NCBI GenBank assembly: GCA_947172415.1
Contig: OX359196.1
Coordinates: 3,784,501-3,848,500 of the forward strand
DNA length: 64,000 nt
Reading direction: 5' to 3'
DNA from: Chondrosia reniformis
Lineage: Eukaryota > Porifera > Demospongiae > Chondrillida > Chondrillidae
Positions 1-12,932 of the stretch are shown one piece after another; the stretch's first letter is position 1, and each line of letters begins with the position of its first letter. A program made the position numbers and the translations under genes. The notes under the pieces were generated by a model. It had not been told where the DNA came from and ran no database searches. It was given only the letters and a program-made list of their open reading frames with translations.

Positions 1-21
1 CTTTGTAGCATTTTAGTTGAA

Positions 22-3000
22 ATGTGTTTTACAGCAGTTATTTTAATTTGGATTTTGGTACTCAGCCAAAGTAGTATCTCTGTCCCACTGACTGACCACT
101 TTCAAGGATTTGAAGGTGTTCCTCCTCCTTTAGTACCTTATAGAAGTGTAAGTGACAATAAAATGGTGATTATGCAACCAAAGCTTTCCTTGTCATAGCT
201 CTTCATTATGCATTCATTTCCTTATGTAGGTTCCTGAAGATACTCTTGGCCAAACAGACATTAGCAGATGGGAAAATATTCGATTAAAGTTTTTTTCTGA
301 CAGTACTTTTCAAAGGTCTGCCATTAACAAATTTATTAAGGAAAAGACAATGAAAGTCAATTCCTGTCTTATAACCATTAGCTAAATATCTTCATATGTG
401 ACTGTAAGATAACCCTGCTATGTACATATGAAATGATAAAAGGTTGGCTTCAAACGTTATATGTCATGCCATGACATTTCCCTACTACATAAATGAATGT
501 GAAACCTTTTCGTTAATGGAAATAATCCTCCAATAGATTTACCTTTTAAGAGCCATTGTTACCATAAGTTGCAAGATAAATTATGTATTTATATATGCAT
601 ACATACATATATAAGAAGTACATATACGTACGTAGTACGTATATAATCAGACATTCTGGTTATAGTTATACCTTTTATTGCTATGTAGTCTTTCAAGTAT
701 TGAAAAGAAAATGATTGAGGTACAGAAATAAGCATGCTGACTATGGATATGTGCACTTTACTGAAAGTTTTCAGATGTACAATTGATGTTATGGCTCCCT
801 AGCTGTCCATGTTTACATAAATACATTCTCTCCATTTCTTACAGACTGTATTAGTGCCTGCAGCTGTGGATTGGCTTTGGAATGCCATAAAGGTTCACCC
901 AATCACTACTCCATTGTATTTTGCTAAGTATGTTAAAGGGCTCCTTGTTTTTCTGCACTAATATAATGTGAATAAATTACATTGTGGGCACTTGTATATC
1001 CTTTTTAAATGGCTGCTTTTTGTGGGCTATAATGTATGATGTACATATATTGGATATTACCTACAAAGTGATTAGTGATTTCATCTTAGAACTGTATTTG
1101 CTCTCATGAAAATTGTTTAGGTTACTTCATTTCTTCAGTTGTAACTTCACATTGACCCTAAGTGAAGTTGTAATGTAGCAATGATATGATTAATCTCTTT
1201 AGGTCATGTAAATCACCATTTCAGTATTTGATCAAAAGTGTGAGGTATTGTGATGGTGGGTGTGCAGAGAATACTAAGTGTGGTCCTAGCACAATACCTG
1301 AAGAACACTTAGAAGTAAGTTGGTTTATTCTTCTCCTTAAGTGTTTTGTAATTGAAATTCCAAAGTAAATTTTGTGAGCGTGGGAAGTACCTGTTTCATT
1401 GTTGGAATGTGGGAAACTGCTCTCCCTCACTGTACATTCTTTACTACACCTCTTGATATCTAGGGATGTAAGGTATGTGCTAGGAATGGGAAGTGTAAGA
1501 AGACAACCAGTCCCAGTAATGGTGGAGTTAGGGAAACGGATTTCATCATTTATATGTCTATCAGTGATAATGTAAACTGTGAGTCATTTTAACTTACATT
1601 AGTACTTAATTAAGATCACACCAATTATATACATATTGTAAACATATGTGTATCACTTTTAGATAGAATTTTAAAAGTAGTGTGTTGCAATTTAACTTTC
1701 TAGGTGCACCACTTGCTATAGGAGGCCACTGTCAGCAAGAAGTAGTGTTTAACAGGTTAAAAGGAGAACTAATCCTAACATATACCTATTTAGTGTGTTA
1801 CTACTTCTTTAGACCTATTGCTGGTTATCTGAGTTTCTGCAAGCATAGCCTAATGGATCTGGTTTCCAATAAACAGAATACGGACAAGGCTATCCATACC
1901 ATCCTTCATGAAATCATTCATGCCCTAGTTAGTTAAGAGGGACTTGTAATTGCGTATCCATTTTCACATTTTCAAAATGTTTACTGTGTACATAGCACTG
2001 ATTGTTGTAGCAATTGTCTGTTTGATTAGTTTGTGTTTAGGTGTAATCAATTGTTACCTATTCTATTATTAAATATTGTAGGTGTTTTCAGACACACTAT
2101 TCCCTTTCTTTAAGAATACATATGGTAATCCTTTAGGAGGTACAGAAAGTGAGCCAATTCCACTGCCTAATGGGTTAGTAGCTATAAGACTCAACTGTTA
2201 ATGCATGTATGGACAAGTAGGACGTATTGCTTTTTATCTTGCTCTCTGAATACAGTGCCTATGTCATCAGCCCATTGATTCTTAGGGATCACATTGATAC
2301 CAAATGGTCTGCTAGGGTTACTGGTCCACATAAGAGACAATACATAGTTACTCCTGCTGTTAAGGTAAGAAATTTGGTTGTTGGTATCCTATACTGTATA
2401 AGGCTAGTTTCATTTAACTCTCCTTAGGAAGTAATTAAAGAGCATTTTAACTGTGTGGAGGGCATTGGTGCTGAACTGGAAGGTCAGGGAGGTAGTGGAC
2501 TTTCGGGTGTGCACTGGGAAAAGAGAATATTCAGTGTGAGTAAGCATAATTAATAATTGGATGGAAGATGTGCCTAGGTAGTGATCTAATGACAAACTTG
2601 CTCAACAAAACATGAAATGTTGCATATTTCATACTAGGATGAACTGATGAGTGTCTCTCATCATCAAGACAAACTGAATTTGATTACCAATTTGACCTTA
2701 TCTCTTTTTAAGGATTCAGGGTAAGTACCTATACTTTGATAAGTAAGAAAAATGTCAATAAATGCATACTGTTAGACATGTTCCAGTCTGGATGATTAAC
2801 CACCTTGGCAATACTTGCTATACACTACATTATAATTTTACTGTTCTTGTTATGAATACTTTCATTTGTTACACTTCAGATGGTATGAACCAGATTTTAA
2901 GTATTCATCTCCACTTAACTGGGGCAAGAATAAAGGATGTGCTTTTATCAATGAAAGTTGCTTTGGATGGGTGAAATATGCAGGAATAAGGTATGGATAT

Positions 3001-6000
3001 GTACATTAAGAGAGTTTGGAACCAGTGTTATTTTTTGAACTTTAGAGGTAGGAGTGCAGCTCCATTTTGTACACCAAATGAGGCTAGCGATAATAGAATC
3101 ACATGTTCAGCTGATAAGAAGGCTCTTGCCAGATGCCAAGTCAAAAACTGGCCTGCTATGCTACCAAGGCCATTTCAGGTAAGTATGTATGTACCAGTGA
3201 ACAATAGCAGCAATTTGTTAGTGTTCATCCTAGCTTTATATCCCCTGTACTTAGTACTTTAATCTGACAGCTGGTGGGACAATTACTTTTGCAGATTACT
3301 GCCCCATGTATGAAGTAAGTGATAATTTGATATGATCTTCATCAGCCTCTGGGGTGAAATTTCCTAGTAACCCTAATATGGGATTGTATATATGGAATAG
3401 AATTCTGTCACTATCCTGCCAAATTGGTCATTTATGTCTACTGGGTATAATAATTGGTAGTATATTTTTCAAGGCTTTGATATTGATAAGCATTTAGTCA
3501 TTGGGTTTATTGGCAATTAATGTTTATATCACAGATGAGTTTTAAACTTTAGCAGGTTTTCCTTGAAAGGCTTTTAAAAATTGTATACCTGTAATACAAT
3601 AGAAATTATTATATCTATTCTTATTGCTTCTTGAACTTTGGGATATGTTGTTGGATTTTTATGTACTTCAATAGCTTATAGTAGATATAGAGAGATCACA
3701 ATTCTTTCTGAAGCCTAGTCAATTGTCCCTGGTCTTCCAGCACACACTCATAATAGCCATAATATTTTATGATTTCCAATCCCATAAGCTTCATTTAAAT
3801 TACAGTATGCATTTGGCCATATTGATAGCCTACAACACATACATACTATCACATTATTGTATAGATACCTATATGCAGTTGATATAGTTTTGTAACAACA
3901 TTTTCCATTTGCTCAGACAGTGGTTTCTCCTTTTTCTGTGACTCTTGGAGTATGTCTTCTTGTCTTCTTCTCTGAGTCCAATGTTTAACCTAGCATATTT
4001 ACGTACATTAACATTAGTTAATGGATATACATAAATACATAGTGATAATTCCTTTGAAATGTTTATATAATTCTATTGTAGCCATTCATGACTTGTGCAG
4101 AACGAATAAATTGGGCAGGTTAGTATAAAGAGAAATTGACATTGACTATACCTGTTTGCCTTGATACATCTACTACTAGCTATGAAAGAAGTTTCATACG
4201 TATATACAATAGGAAACAATTTAGCTTTAGAGACCTTTGGCAGCCAGTCATATTGCATTGAACACGAAAGAGAATGGAAGCTATATAGAAATGGTGAAGC
4301 TATACAGAAACAAAAGCAGTGGGGAGCTGGCTGCTATAAGGTATGTTTACACACATACGTATTTACATTATCCACACAGCAACAGATTCTTATTTTTATT
4401 ATGGCATGACTTAGATACATTGATTGAATGTATGCTTATACTTTGTTTATGATTATATAGGTACAGTGTGGATGGTGGAGAGGATTGAAAGTTGTGTATG
4501 TTACCATAGGAAGAATGCCCTATTTATGTAGCAAAGAGGGTCAAATTGTAAGTGGCAATTGATCTTCTATGTGTTATGATCTTTTACTAATTTGATGACC
4601 TACATACCTAGGTACATACATATTGATAATTCTTTATTGGCCCATAGAACTCCTTTACACAGAGTGATTTCTTTATTCTTGTATTTCTTTTACTAGATCA
4701 CTCTTGCAGGATTTAGTAGTATCCTGTAGGCATTATTTATAAATCTAGTATAGATAGATCTATAAGTAGTACATATGCCAAATCAGCCAATTGACCACAT
4801 TCTAATCTTGGCTGGGGGACCTAAGTCCTATTAATTTGGCAACCAGTGATTGCCTCCCAGTCATCCAAGATGGATGATAAGCAAATATGTTAGCAAATAA
4901 TAATGTGTTCCAGTGATTATTTTGCTTATCATCATAGCCTTTGCATGGCTCAGTACTATTAATTCCCATAGTTCAATATAAATATGAGTCATGCTCATTG
5001 CAGTTTATACATAATTCTCTGCATGATTAGTAAAATTTGATAAATTTCATATTGTATTTATATATTATCTAATGCTCGAATTTATTATGACAATTTTTTC
5101 TGTTAAATAATCCTGCTTGCCTATATCATGCAACTCATACTCTACGTGGAGTTATTCATGTAGCATTATGCATTATTAGTTCCTGATTGTTTAGACTATG
5201 ATAGTATAGGAAACAGGAAAGATAAAAAGGAGATATGAAGGAAATACATGTGTCTTAGTTAACACCTTATTTAACTTTTGGCGCCAAAATAGTGTATATA
5301 AGGCCCCTAGATTTAGCATAGTGAGCCAAGAATTCACAGAAGATCAAGATAAAGAAAAAGACAAAGACTCCCAGGATCACTGATGAAGGGTGGAATTCCC
5401 AGAAACGGCTGTCTGTGACCCAGTGGAGAAGAAGATGAAAGAAGGGAAAAGAAGGAAGAAAAGACTACTGTATCTTCATCTAAAGCTCTCTTTAGGTTTA
5501 GTTCCCCTATAGGCTCTTTTTACAGAATAGGCATATAGCATGTAGGAAAATGGTATCTTAGATTTTTCATGTAATTGAAGTTGAGTGCATTTTGATTTTA
5601 ACCTAGCAATAATCTCATCAAAACTTCACAATACTTTGAGTTTATATTCGTTTACCTCCTAGGTCCTCATCTGATAGTTGGTAGTCATTTTACTATATAT
5701 AGATAATGAGTACCCATAATTATTAAGGTGGATATTAATGGAAAGAGACTAGTGATCAGGATTGTACGTAGATAAAGTATACTCAACTCATTTGAGATCA
5801 ATTGCTTAGTATCCCACATCAGCTTAAAGTCAATGTCTTTAAATTCCTTTCACTTTCAATTCCTTGTTTCCTTATTTATACCCAATATTCATTGGTTTAG
5901 GTGCTTGACCATAACCAATCTAAAAATGGATTATACACACCTGAAAGCTTGTTGCAGTTTCTTTTTATTGATACATACTTACGTACATACATACATATGT

Positions 6001-9000
6001 ACATACATGATGATGACGATCCCCGCCCTCTGAGACGATGGGTGACTTCAGAAATCAGTAGGGGGTTGAACTGATGTATCTCCTTGCCCTCCTGCTTTGC
6101 AGGTGTGCCTTTTGAATTGTGTTCTTTAGGGAGGATTGGCATATACGGCCGGTAAAAGATTTGTTACACCCTGGGTGGGTACACTTGGCTGATTGAAAGG
6201 CATTTGTTTAGGTGGCTGTTGCTGGTCTACCATGTATCACTGTTTGGTGTCTCTTTCAAGACGAGTGCTTCCTGGGGCCTTTGAAGCTCCTGCAGCAACT
6301 TTGGAAATTGCAGGTTACTTCCTAATCTCTGTCATCAATTCTTTCCCTAGACTGCTGGAATTGTGGGCATACTCTTTGTTTCCTGTGGTATCTCTTATGA
6401 TTGATGGCTACTCTTCTCTCTTCTTCATATTCTTTCCTGCCTTCATTACAATGTGTTTTGCAGAGGATACTAAAGCATTCCAAATTAACAGAAGCTCGTG
6501 TCTATCACAATGGCAAGATCAAGACACATGGAGAGACAATCCTTCCATTGCTTTCTGGGCTTATGCTGAGGTCTGGTCCCCTCTCCAAGGAGGATCTGCC
6601 TAGAGATCCTGCTGTCCTTCATGCACTAGCCACTTCAGTCTACTCATCTTAAACAGCCAAGAGATACTAGTAGAGCTGGTCCCTTTCTAGAATTTCTGAG
6701 TCTGAGGTTATGGACTCCCATGATATTCCTGCTAGGCTCCTAAGGCATCTATGGTGAAAGGCTTCAAGGTTGTTTACTACTCCATTATTGGTTATCAGCT
6801 TCCCAAATTAGTATACTTTGCTGTTATTTGTATCTCCCCTTGGTAAATTTTAATACTATGTTGGTCTGTGCTTGAAGTGCTCAAGGACAACATTACCTGT
6901 AGGTCCTCTTGGGAGTAGGATACAAGCGCAGTCATCTACACATACAGTAGCAGCTCCTGAATAAGGATGGACTTTGTTGATCTACCCTTTTAACCTTCTG
7001 GTATTAAAGAGATTGTTGTGAGCTTGTATCTAATCCTGGTGGTCCCCTTTGTTTTTGTATATTGGAACTTAGACAACATTCTTCCACTCCTGAGGTACTT
7101 CCTCTTTTTCCCATACTACCTATAGGACTCTGAGCATACGTAGCTTGTCTGATAGTAATACCAACTCTCTTTAACAGCTTGCCTGGGATGTTGTCTCCTT
7201 CAGGTGTCTTCCCTTCTTTGATTTGACTAATAGTGAGGCCTACCTCTTCGTCTGATAAGGGCTGTTCAAGTGTACATAGGGTGGTTGTTTGGTTAGGGCA
7301 AGGTTGATGGTGTATTTCCCTCACTGATGCATTACTTGGCCTGTTGAGTAGCATGTGGAAGTGCTTTTCCCACCTTTGTGAAATTTCTTCTGGTTCTCTT
7401 AATAGTCTTACTCCATCAGCTGTTAGGACCTGAGATGGTTTATGGGAAACTGGATCATATATCTCTTTGATAGATTGGAAGAAGTTTCTTGCGTCATTTT
7501 TGCCTGCATATTGTTGAATTTGTGCTGCTTTTTTCCTCCACCATTCATTTTTCATATTCCTCAATTTCTTCTGTACTTCATTTCTCAGCCTATTAAACTT
7601 GGATCACATTGACAATGAATTTGTGGAGATCATTGCTTTAAACGCTTTGTGGCTTTTTGTCTAGTAATGCTTCACTGTTATCATCAAACCAAGCATTGCC
7701 GTTCTTTGCCTTCTTAAAGCCCAGTACTGATGTAGCTGTTTCTTCTACTGCTGCCTTAAAGGTTGTCTATTTGTCTTCCACTAATATTGGCTGTGCTGGA
7801 TGTGTTTTAGGTAGTATTTATACGTATATAACAAGGCCATTTATTATCCCATTTGTTTTAAATATTACTTAGGTAGCTTTTGATGACATGACTCAATATA
7901 GAGGTTCTATATATATCAATATTTAATAGCATTTATTGTTATCTGCCATACAGCTGAAGATAAAACAGACATCTGGCATTTACACTTATTCTGGTTCAAT
8001 TCTTTGTCCTGGCTATGAAAGCATGTGTCAGGTTAGTCCTGTATGTTTAGTTTCTATCAATGCTTTCAACAAGTATTTGCTCTCCATTTGATAATTTGCA
8101 TTACTAATTTTCTATAGAATGCCAAATGTTTTAACTTTTGTTCTGGTAAAGGCTATTGCCATGAAGGGCAGTGCTACTGCTATCCAGGTTATACTGGCAG
8201 TGATTGCAGGTATATTTTACGTTTAAGCATAAATTGATATCTTAATAAATATCCTTAATTAAGTAGTATAGTGTTGGTGTTTCTGCACCATATGCCATTT
8301 ATATATGATTATGACACTATGTTATGAAACCTATAATTGCCATTGCTTTAGGGATATGATATAAAAAGTTTTTGAGCTATAATATGCAATCTATATAATT
8401 TGTAATTCCAATTGTGAAGTTATGCCATTACCTGTATATATAAGTTAAATAAAAACATTTAAAAATGAAGTTAAAAGTAGGGATGGCACTATAACAGTGA
8501 TTGGCACATCTAGAAAAAGTAACGAAACAAGAAAGTGATCATATGGTAAGGCTAACATTGCAGAAGTGGCATGAAACTTAACTGTACACATATATGTTTG
8601 GGCGCATCATGTATATACTAGAAGTAGGGATCGATGCGCCCAAACATAGAAGTGATGTGTATAGTTAAGTTTCAGTATGCCACTTCTGCAATGTTTCTGC
8701 AATGCATTTTTGAATGTTTTTATTTAACTTGTATTGCTCCTTTTTTCTTGGCGAAAACTCGAAATAAAGTAGCAGAATACAGACAATATAATCGAGAGCT
8801 CTAAATTAAAAAATGGCGTCCGAAAAGATCCCAAATTTGTCTAATAAGTCTTCTACCGTTCTTTAACATTCAGTTTAGGATATTAAAGGGTCCATAATCG
8901 TTAAAAATACGACTACATATAGGCCCTGCAAAGCGTCTAAGTAATTCGATTGCGGGGTTCGGCAGTACCACAAATATTTTAACTCGAGTTACTTATTAAT

Positions 9001-12000
9001 ATATAGAGAATTTGAAACTTAATTAAAAAATGGCGTTGGAAGAGGTCGACCTAAATTTGACATCTTCAAACGTAATACGCTTCGGATAGAGCGCGTTGAA
9101 ATCTAGGGTAGCCTATACCCTAGTTCGGAAACGTTCATGACGATTTAGTACTTGTATGTACCTGCGTAAGCTCGCATGTTAGCGCTAGCCCAAAGAAGAA
9201 GAAGAAGAAATGAGGAATTTCAGAATTTGGCCTTTTCCGGTTTAACCACTTTGCGAAGGTTGTAGAGCATCGAAACATGTTTGTTTAGAAAAGCATGCAA
9301 AAACGACTGCAAACACTCGAATACAAGCAAAAAACCTATCGCTGTTGATTTATTAGGTGTTAATTGATAATACATTGAATTGGGCGGCCATGTTTTTTTC
9401 GGCCATCCCTACTTAGAGAGTACTACCGTACTCTCTGATATATATGAAATGATAGGGGGTAATTTTAGTTAATTTTAGACAAGTTTTTTATTTCTACTTT
9501 AATTATTTTTATCTTCTTCAATTTTTCAACTCATGTCACCTTTCCTCTATTTAAACCAACTCTGTAATCCTATTCCTCATTACTGCTGATGAAGACCTAT
9601 TGGTCGAAACGTTCAATCTAGCTCAATTTTGTTGCCGATAGCTCCAATAAACTTATCTTTCATATATATATACCTACTGTATAGGTGTACATGCTCAAGA
9701 TTGAATGTATATATAATAGTATTATACTTGTATACCTTTTTTGCAATGTAGTCAACAGTATAGCCACAGATTGCTTGACTGTGATGAGGTGACATGTATA
9801 AATGGAAGCTGTGTGCAAACACATCTTGGCTTTCATTGTCAATGCTCACCTGGATACGAGGGTGCCCTATGTGACAAAACAACTTCACCTCTACCCTGTA
9901 CTTTGGAAAACTGCAGTAATCATGGTGAATGTTACTATGCATTTGATGGTAGATCACCATACTGTGGTTGCTATTCTGGTTTTACTGGAAGAAGGTGTGA
10001 ACAAGTAATAGATCAATGTGAAATCTATAGTTTGTCCCCATGTAAAAATGGAGGTACATGTAAGTCTACTCGTAACAGTCACATTTGCTTGTGCCCGCAA
10101 TATTATTCTGGAGACAACTGTGAAGTGTATACCTCTCCCTGCCAAAATAATCCTTGCCTGTATGGAGGAACATGTGTGATAAATCAACAAAGTCCAACAG
10201 GTTATACTTGTCACTGCATGGATCATTTCGAGGGTACTAATTGTAGTAATCTTAGATATTGTGCTTTTGTTCAATGTTTAAATGGAGGGACATGTATTCC
10301 AGAAAATGACACTTTCTGTAACTGTCTTCCAGGATTTGAAGGTTCCTTCTGTGAAACAGTAAAAAATCCATGCCTGTCATCACCATGTCTGAATGGTGGC
10401 ATTTGCAGACCACTAAACAATTCCTTTTTTTGTGAATGTGGTTTTGGATATAGTGGAGTGAGATGTGAAACAGAGTTACCATGCAAGACTAATCCATGTA
10501 TGAATAATGGTACTTGTATTCCAAGAGGACATAATGAATATTCATGTCAATGCGTAGATGGATACACTGGTGATATTTGTAATACATACAATATCTGTAG
10601 AGAGGAACCTTGTTTGAATGGTGGTAAATGCTCCATAGAAAACAATACAGTTTTATGTGGGTGTACTTCTGGACATTCTGGAAGATATTGTGAAGATGTA
10701 CTGCCATGTAGTTTGACACCATGTCAGAATAATGGTACATGTGTACCAAATGGACTGAATTTTACCTGCCATTGTGTGGAGGGTTACCTTGGTAGGAGTT
10801 GTGATACCTTTGAGCTATGTATCAGTAATCCTTGCCATAACAATGGATCATGTCTTATGATAAACGGAAGCTATGTCTGTAAATGTGCTGTTGGTTACTT
10901 GGGAGAAGATTGCACCATTTTGGATCCATGCATCAGTAATCCTTGCCATAATAATGAATCATGCCTTGTACTTTTCAATGGGTCTTATTTGTGTACAGGT
11001 AATAGTGGATACATATCTGAGATCTGTCAAGATGTAGATGTATGCACCCCTAACCCGTGCCTTAATGGAGGCACTTGTATAAAAGAATACAAAAATATTG
11101 AGAAAAGCCAAAACAGTACTAATGGTGGTAGTAATATTGCAGTATGTTCATGCCAACAAGGTTTTTTTGGGACTTTCTGTGAGGAAAGTGATCCTTGCTT
11201 TGCCAATCCCTGTCTCAACAATGGAACTTGTCATTTGACTAATGCTTCATACACTTGCAGCTGTCTACCTGGCTACACTGGTATGGCCTGTGAAGAGTTT
11301 GTTTCCTGTAGTCTGAAGGAGTGTTTTAATGGAGGTACCTGCATAGAATATTCAAATGGTACATCAGAATGTCTTTGTCCAGTTGGTTATATGTCTCATA
11401 ATTGTGAAGTGGAGAATCCTTGCATTCCTAATCCCTGCCATAATAAGGGTAACTGTTCCACTGAATTTGACTTGCTTTTCAGTAATGCAACTGCTTCATG
11501 CGAATGTGAAGAAGGGTACTATGGCTTATTCTGTGAAAATCATGTCTGTAGTCAACACAAGTGTCTCAACAATGGATCCTGCATACCCAGTGAAGGAGGT
11601 ACTACCTGTTATTGTGAAAAAGGTTATACTGGTAAATTTTGTGAACACTTAGCAGATCCATGTTTGTCTAACCCATGCCTTAATTCTGGCAGTTGTACTA
11701 GTTTTGCTAATTCTACATATTATTGTGAATGTCTTGAGGGATATCATGGATCAACATGTTCCAGAGCAGTATATGACCCTTGTTCTACTAGTCCTTGCAA
11801 TAGTGGTGAATGTTCAATCAGAAGTGATAATTTGATGTGCTATTGTAACAGAGACTTACATAATGCTTCCTGTGATGGACCTGTTATTTCAGATTGTTCC
11901 AGTCTCACATCATGTGAAAATGGTACTTGCATAGCTAATGAAACAACTTCTTTCTACACTTGTACCTGTCCTCCTAGTTCTACAGGAGTTAATTGTGAAA

Positions 12001-12932
12001 AAAACATTCTTAACACTGAGTCACCAGATGACATATGTAACAATGAGCCCTGTTACAATGGTGGCACTTGCCATTCCTTTTCCAAAAATTGGAGAATTTG
12101 CCTCTGTCCAATTCGTTACAGTGGAAAAAGTTGTGAAATAGATTTGGAGAGGAACCCTTGTTCAAGCAATCCTTGTGTTAATGGTGTATGTAAGAGGGTA
12201 GACTATGTTAACTATAAATGCTCATGTACTTATGGATACGAAGGAACAAACTGTGAAGAAAGTGCTGGGATTAGTTTTGATATGAGATTGTCTGGAGTTA
12301 AAAGTTATGTTGATCTGCAGTCATCACGTATATTCAATAACAACTCAGAACTACTTTTGAATATATCATTTAATTCTAGTTTGAGGTCTGGTCTGTTGGC
12401 TTATTTTGATGGTGGGGAATCTTTAGGGATTATTTTCATGATTTATAGAAACAGGTTACAACTAAGAGTTCTCCAAAACAATCAATCTATTTTGCTAATA
12501 TCCACACGTCAGCAGAACATCATAAATAGGTGGCATGTAGCTTCCTTATGGGTATCAAGTTCTGCAATATCAATTGATATTACAGGTGATGGAAGAGGAT
12601 CGAAAGTTAAGAAATTTCAGTTCTTTAGACTTGGAGTTTCTCAGTCGACTGTATTATCTATAGGTGGTGTAAAAGGTGACTTTACAATAAATGAAAAAGT
12701 TTCTATGCAGGTTCCAGCACTTGTTCCTTTTTCTGGCTGTATATCACATGTTATATTAAATGGATTGCTTCAAAATCTCAGGAGTCCATTAAATCCATCT
12801 TATGGTGCTGGAAGGTGTACCATTAGTCCATGTCCTACTGATACACAAGAAAGTTGTCAATCACATGAGCTGTGCTCTTTCCATGGTGGAACATATGCCT
12901 GCTTGCCTGCTCCAGCAGCAAGTATGCTGTGA
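22..12932 (+). CDS. Secreted leishmanolysin-like (M8) metalloprotease fused to 22 EGF repeats and a laminin G domain
   Basis: Twenty exons were placed by hand: 22-147, 230-355, 845-927, 1203-1314, 1464-1578, 1704-1755, 1813-1927, 2082-2173, 2256-2364, 2428-2535, 2638-2720, 2880-2990, 3046-3178, 3255-3314, 4082-4118, 4231-4340, 4461-4547, 7954-8031, 8118-8209 and 9752-12932. They sum to 5010 nt in one frame (1669 aa). The protein opens with a signal peptide (MCFTAVILIWILVLSQSS). The M8 domain has RPIAGYLSFC, the zinc site HEIIHAL (residues 237-243, bases 1907-1927), the third zinc His in KEHFNC (about residue 316), GGSGLSGVHWEKR and FADYCPMY. These are hallmarks of the leishmanolysin family, zinc endopeptidases of the secretory pathway or cell surface. 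One EGF follows in exon 19, then 21 EGFs and LamG in the last exon. The residue after HAL is Val, where the family has Gly. The donor of exon 2 (GTCAAT) is weak. I see no transmembrane segment or GPI signal, so the product is probably secreted. Confidence 0.85.
5371..5421 (+). ncRNA. Hammerhead-like ribozyme motif, short stem III (Penelope-type)
   Basis: The core CTGATGA is at 5380-5386. It is followed by a GGG/CCC stem II with a 7-nt loop (5388-5400), GAAA at 5402-5405 and a possible two-base-pair stem III (A405-T412, C406-G411). The predicted cleavage site is C5413. Stem I pairs only imperfectly (GGATCA with TGTGACC, with bulges). Hammerheads with very short stem III are known from Penelope-like elements. 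The stem II closing pair is A-A, so activity is doubtful. The motif is seen; function is inference. Confidence 0.35.
7004..7564 (-). pseudogene. Non-LTR retrotransposon (LINE) fragment, linker to start of RT
   Basis: This open frame reads like the stretch between endonuclease and reverse transcriptase in non-LTR retrotransposons. It includes FFQSIKEIYDP, a helical segment ending in HFHMLLNRPS, and EGKTPEGDNIPGKLLKRVG, which matches the LINE motif around (K)APGxDxIPxELLK at the start of the RT domain. After that the homologous reading moves to another frame (WEKEEVPQEWK, then PIYKNKGD), so the copy is frameshifted and the RT palm is missing. It lies antisense in an intron of the M8-EGF gene. 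Clade assignment is not possible by eye. Confidence 0.7.
8476..9440. mobile_element. Non-autonomous terminal-inverted-repeat element, copy 1
   Basis: The unit is absent from the matching intron of copy B, so it inserted after the duplication or was lost there. Its ends carry inverted AGTAGGGATGGC sequences (left near 8477, right near 9402-9416). About 560 bp (8871-9440) closely match 42167-42760. The right flank has a short palindrome, AGAGTACTACCGTACTCTC. No transposase is visible, so the class is unknown. Confidence 0.6.
8556..8691. repeat. Imperfect hairpin inside the TIR element
   Basis: The left arm starts AACATTGCAGAAGTGGCAT and the right arm is its near-complement, ending ATGCCACTTCTGCAATGTT. 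The inner segments gtttgggcgcatc and gatgcgcccaaac pair as well. The whole can fold into a stem of roughly 60 bp with a short AT-rich loop. Confidence 0.75.
9480..9663 (+). mobile_element. Penelope-like element 3' end remnant with hammerhead-core-like motif
   Basis: The block ends in CTGATGAAGACC, TATT, GGTCGAAACG (9589-9614) and then GCTCAATTTTGTTGC. The same arrangement recurs at 54855-54945, where it directly follows a Penelope GIY-YIG domain, and at 57830-57930. This ties the motif to Penelope-like elements. Stem III cannot form properly, so an active ribozyme is unlikely. The assignment rests on comparison within the window. Confidence 0.5.
9752..12932 (+). CDS. Large terminal exon: 21 EGF-like repeats plus laminin G domain
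   Basis: This single exon carries 21 consecutive EGF-like modules (six-Cys pattern, most with a CxNGGTC or CxNNGTC core), followed by a laminin G domain from about base 12270. The LamG signature FSGCISHVILNG lies near 12733-12768. The acceptor at 9750-9751 joins in phase to the EGF in exon 19. The eleventh repeat reads LCTGNSGY where a CxC is expected, so one disulphide is probably lost. The frame ends at TGA 12930-12932. A possible donor (GTATGC after 12920) could instead splice to a short exon near 13199 that ends after nine codons. EGF/LamG arrays bind glycans or extracellular partners, so this is probably a matrix or adhesion tail that positions the protease. A second copy lies at 26710-29316 and 37107-37682. 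Confidence 0.88.

Larger units (their letters stand above)
4548..7953. other. Intron 17 of the M8-EGF gene, filled with transposon debris
   Basis: This 3.4 kb intron separates exon 17 from exon 18. A TATA-like stretch (gtatataaggcc, near 5294) lies about 85 bp before a hammerhead-like motif, and a LINE fragment on the minus strand lies at 7004-7564. Other open frames here, for example 6193-6603, show no recognisable domain and I did not call them. No host exon is needed inside it, because the exons on both sides join in phase 0 and complete the M8 C-terminus. Confidence 0.6.

Noticed and set aside
6193..6603. 136-codon frame in intron 17
   Set aside because: Hydrophobic stretches without a recognisable domain, between LINE debris; likely chance.
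9589..9620. Active hammerhead ribozyme at the Penelope end
   Set aside because: The core and stem II look right, but the sequence after GAAAC cannot form stem III or a cleavage site; kept only as a Penelope landmark.
10252..10486. Minus-strand frames over the EGF exon
   Set aside because: These are shadows of the EGF coding strand, rich in His/Tyr from complementing Cys/Gly codons.
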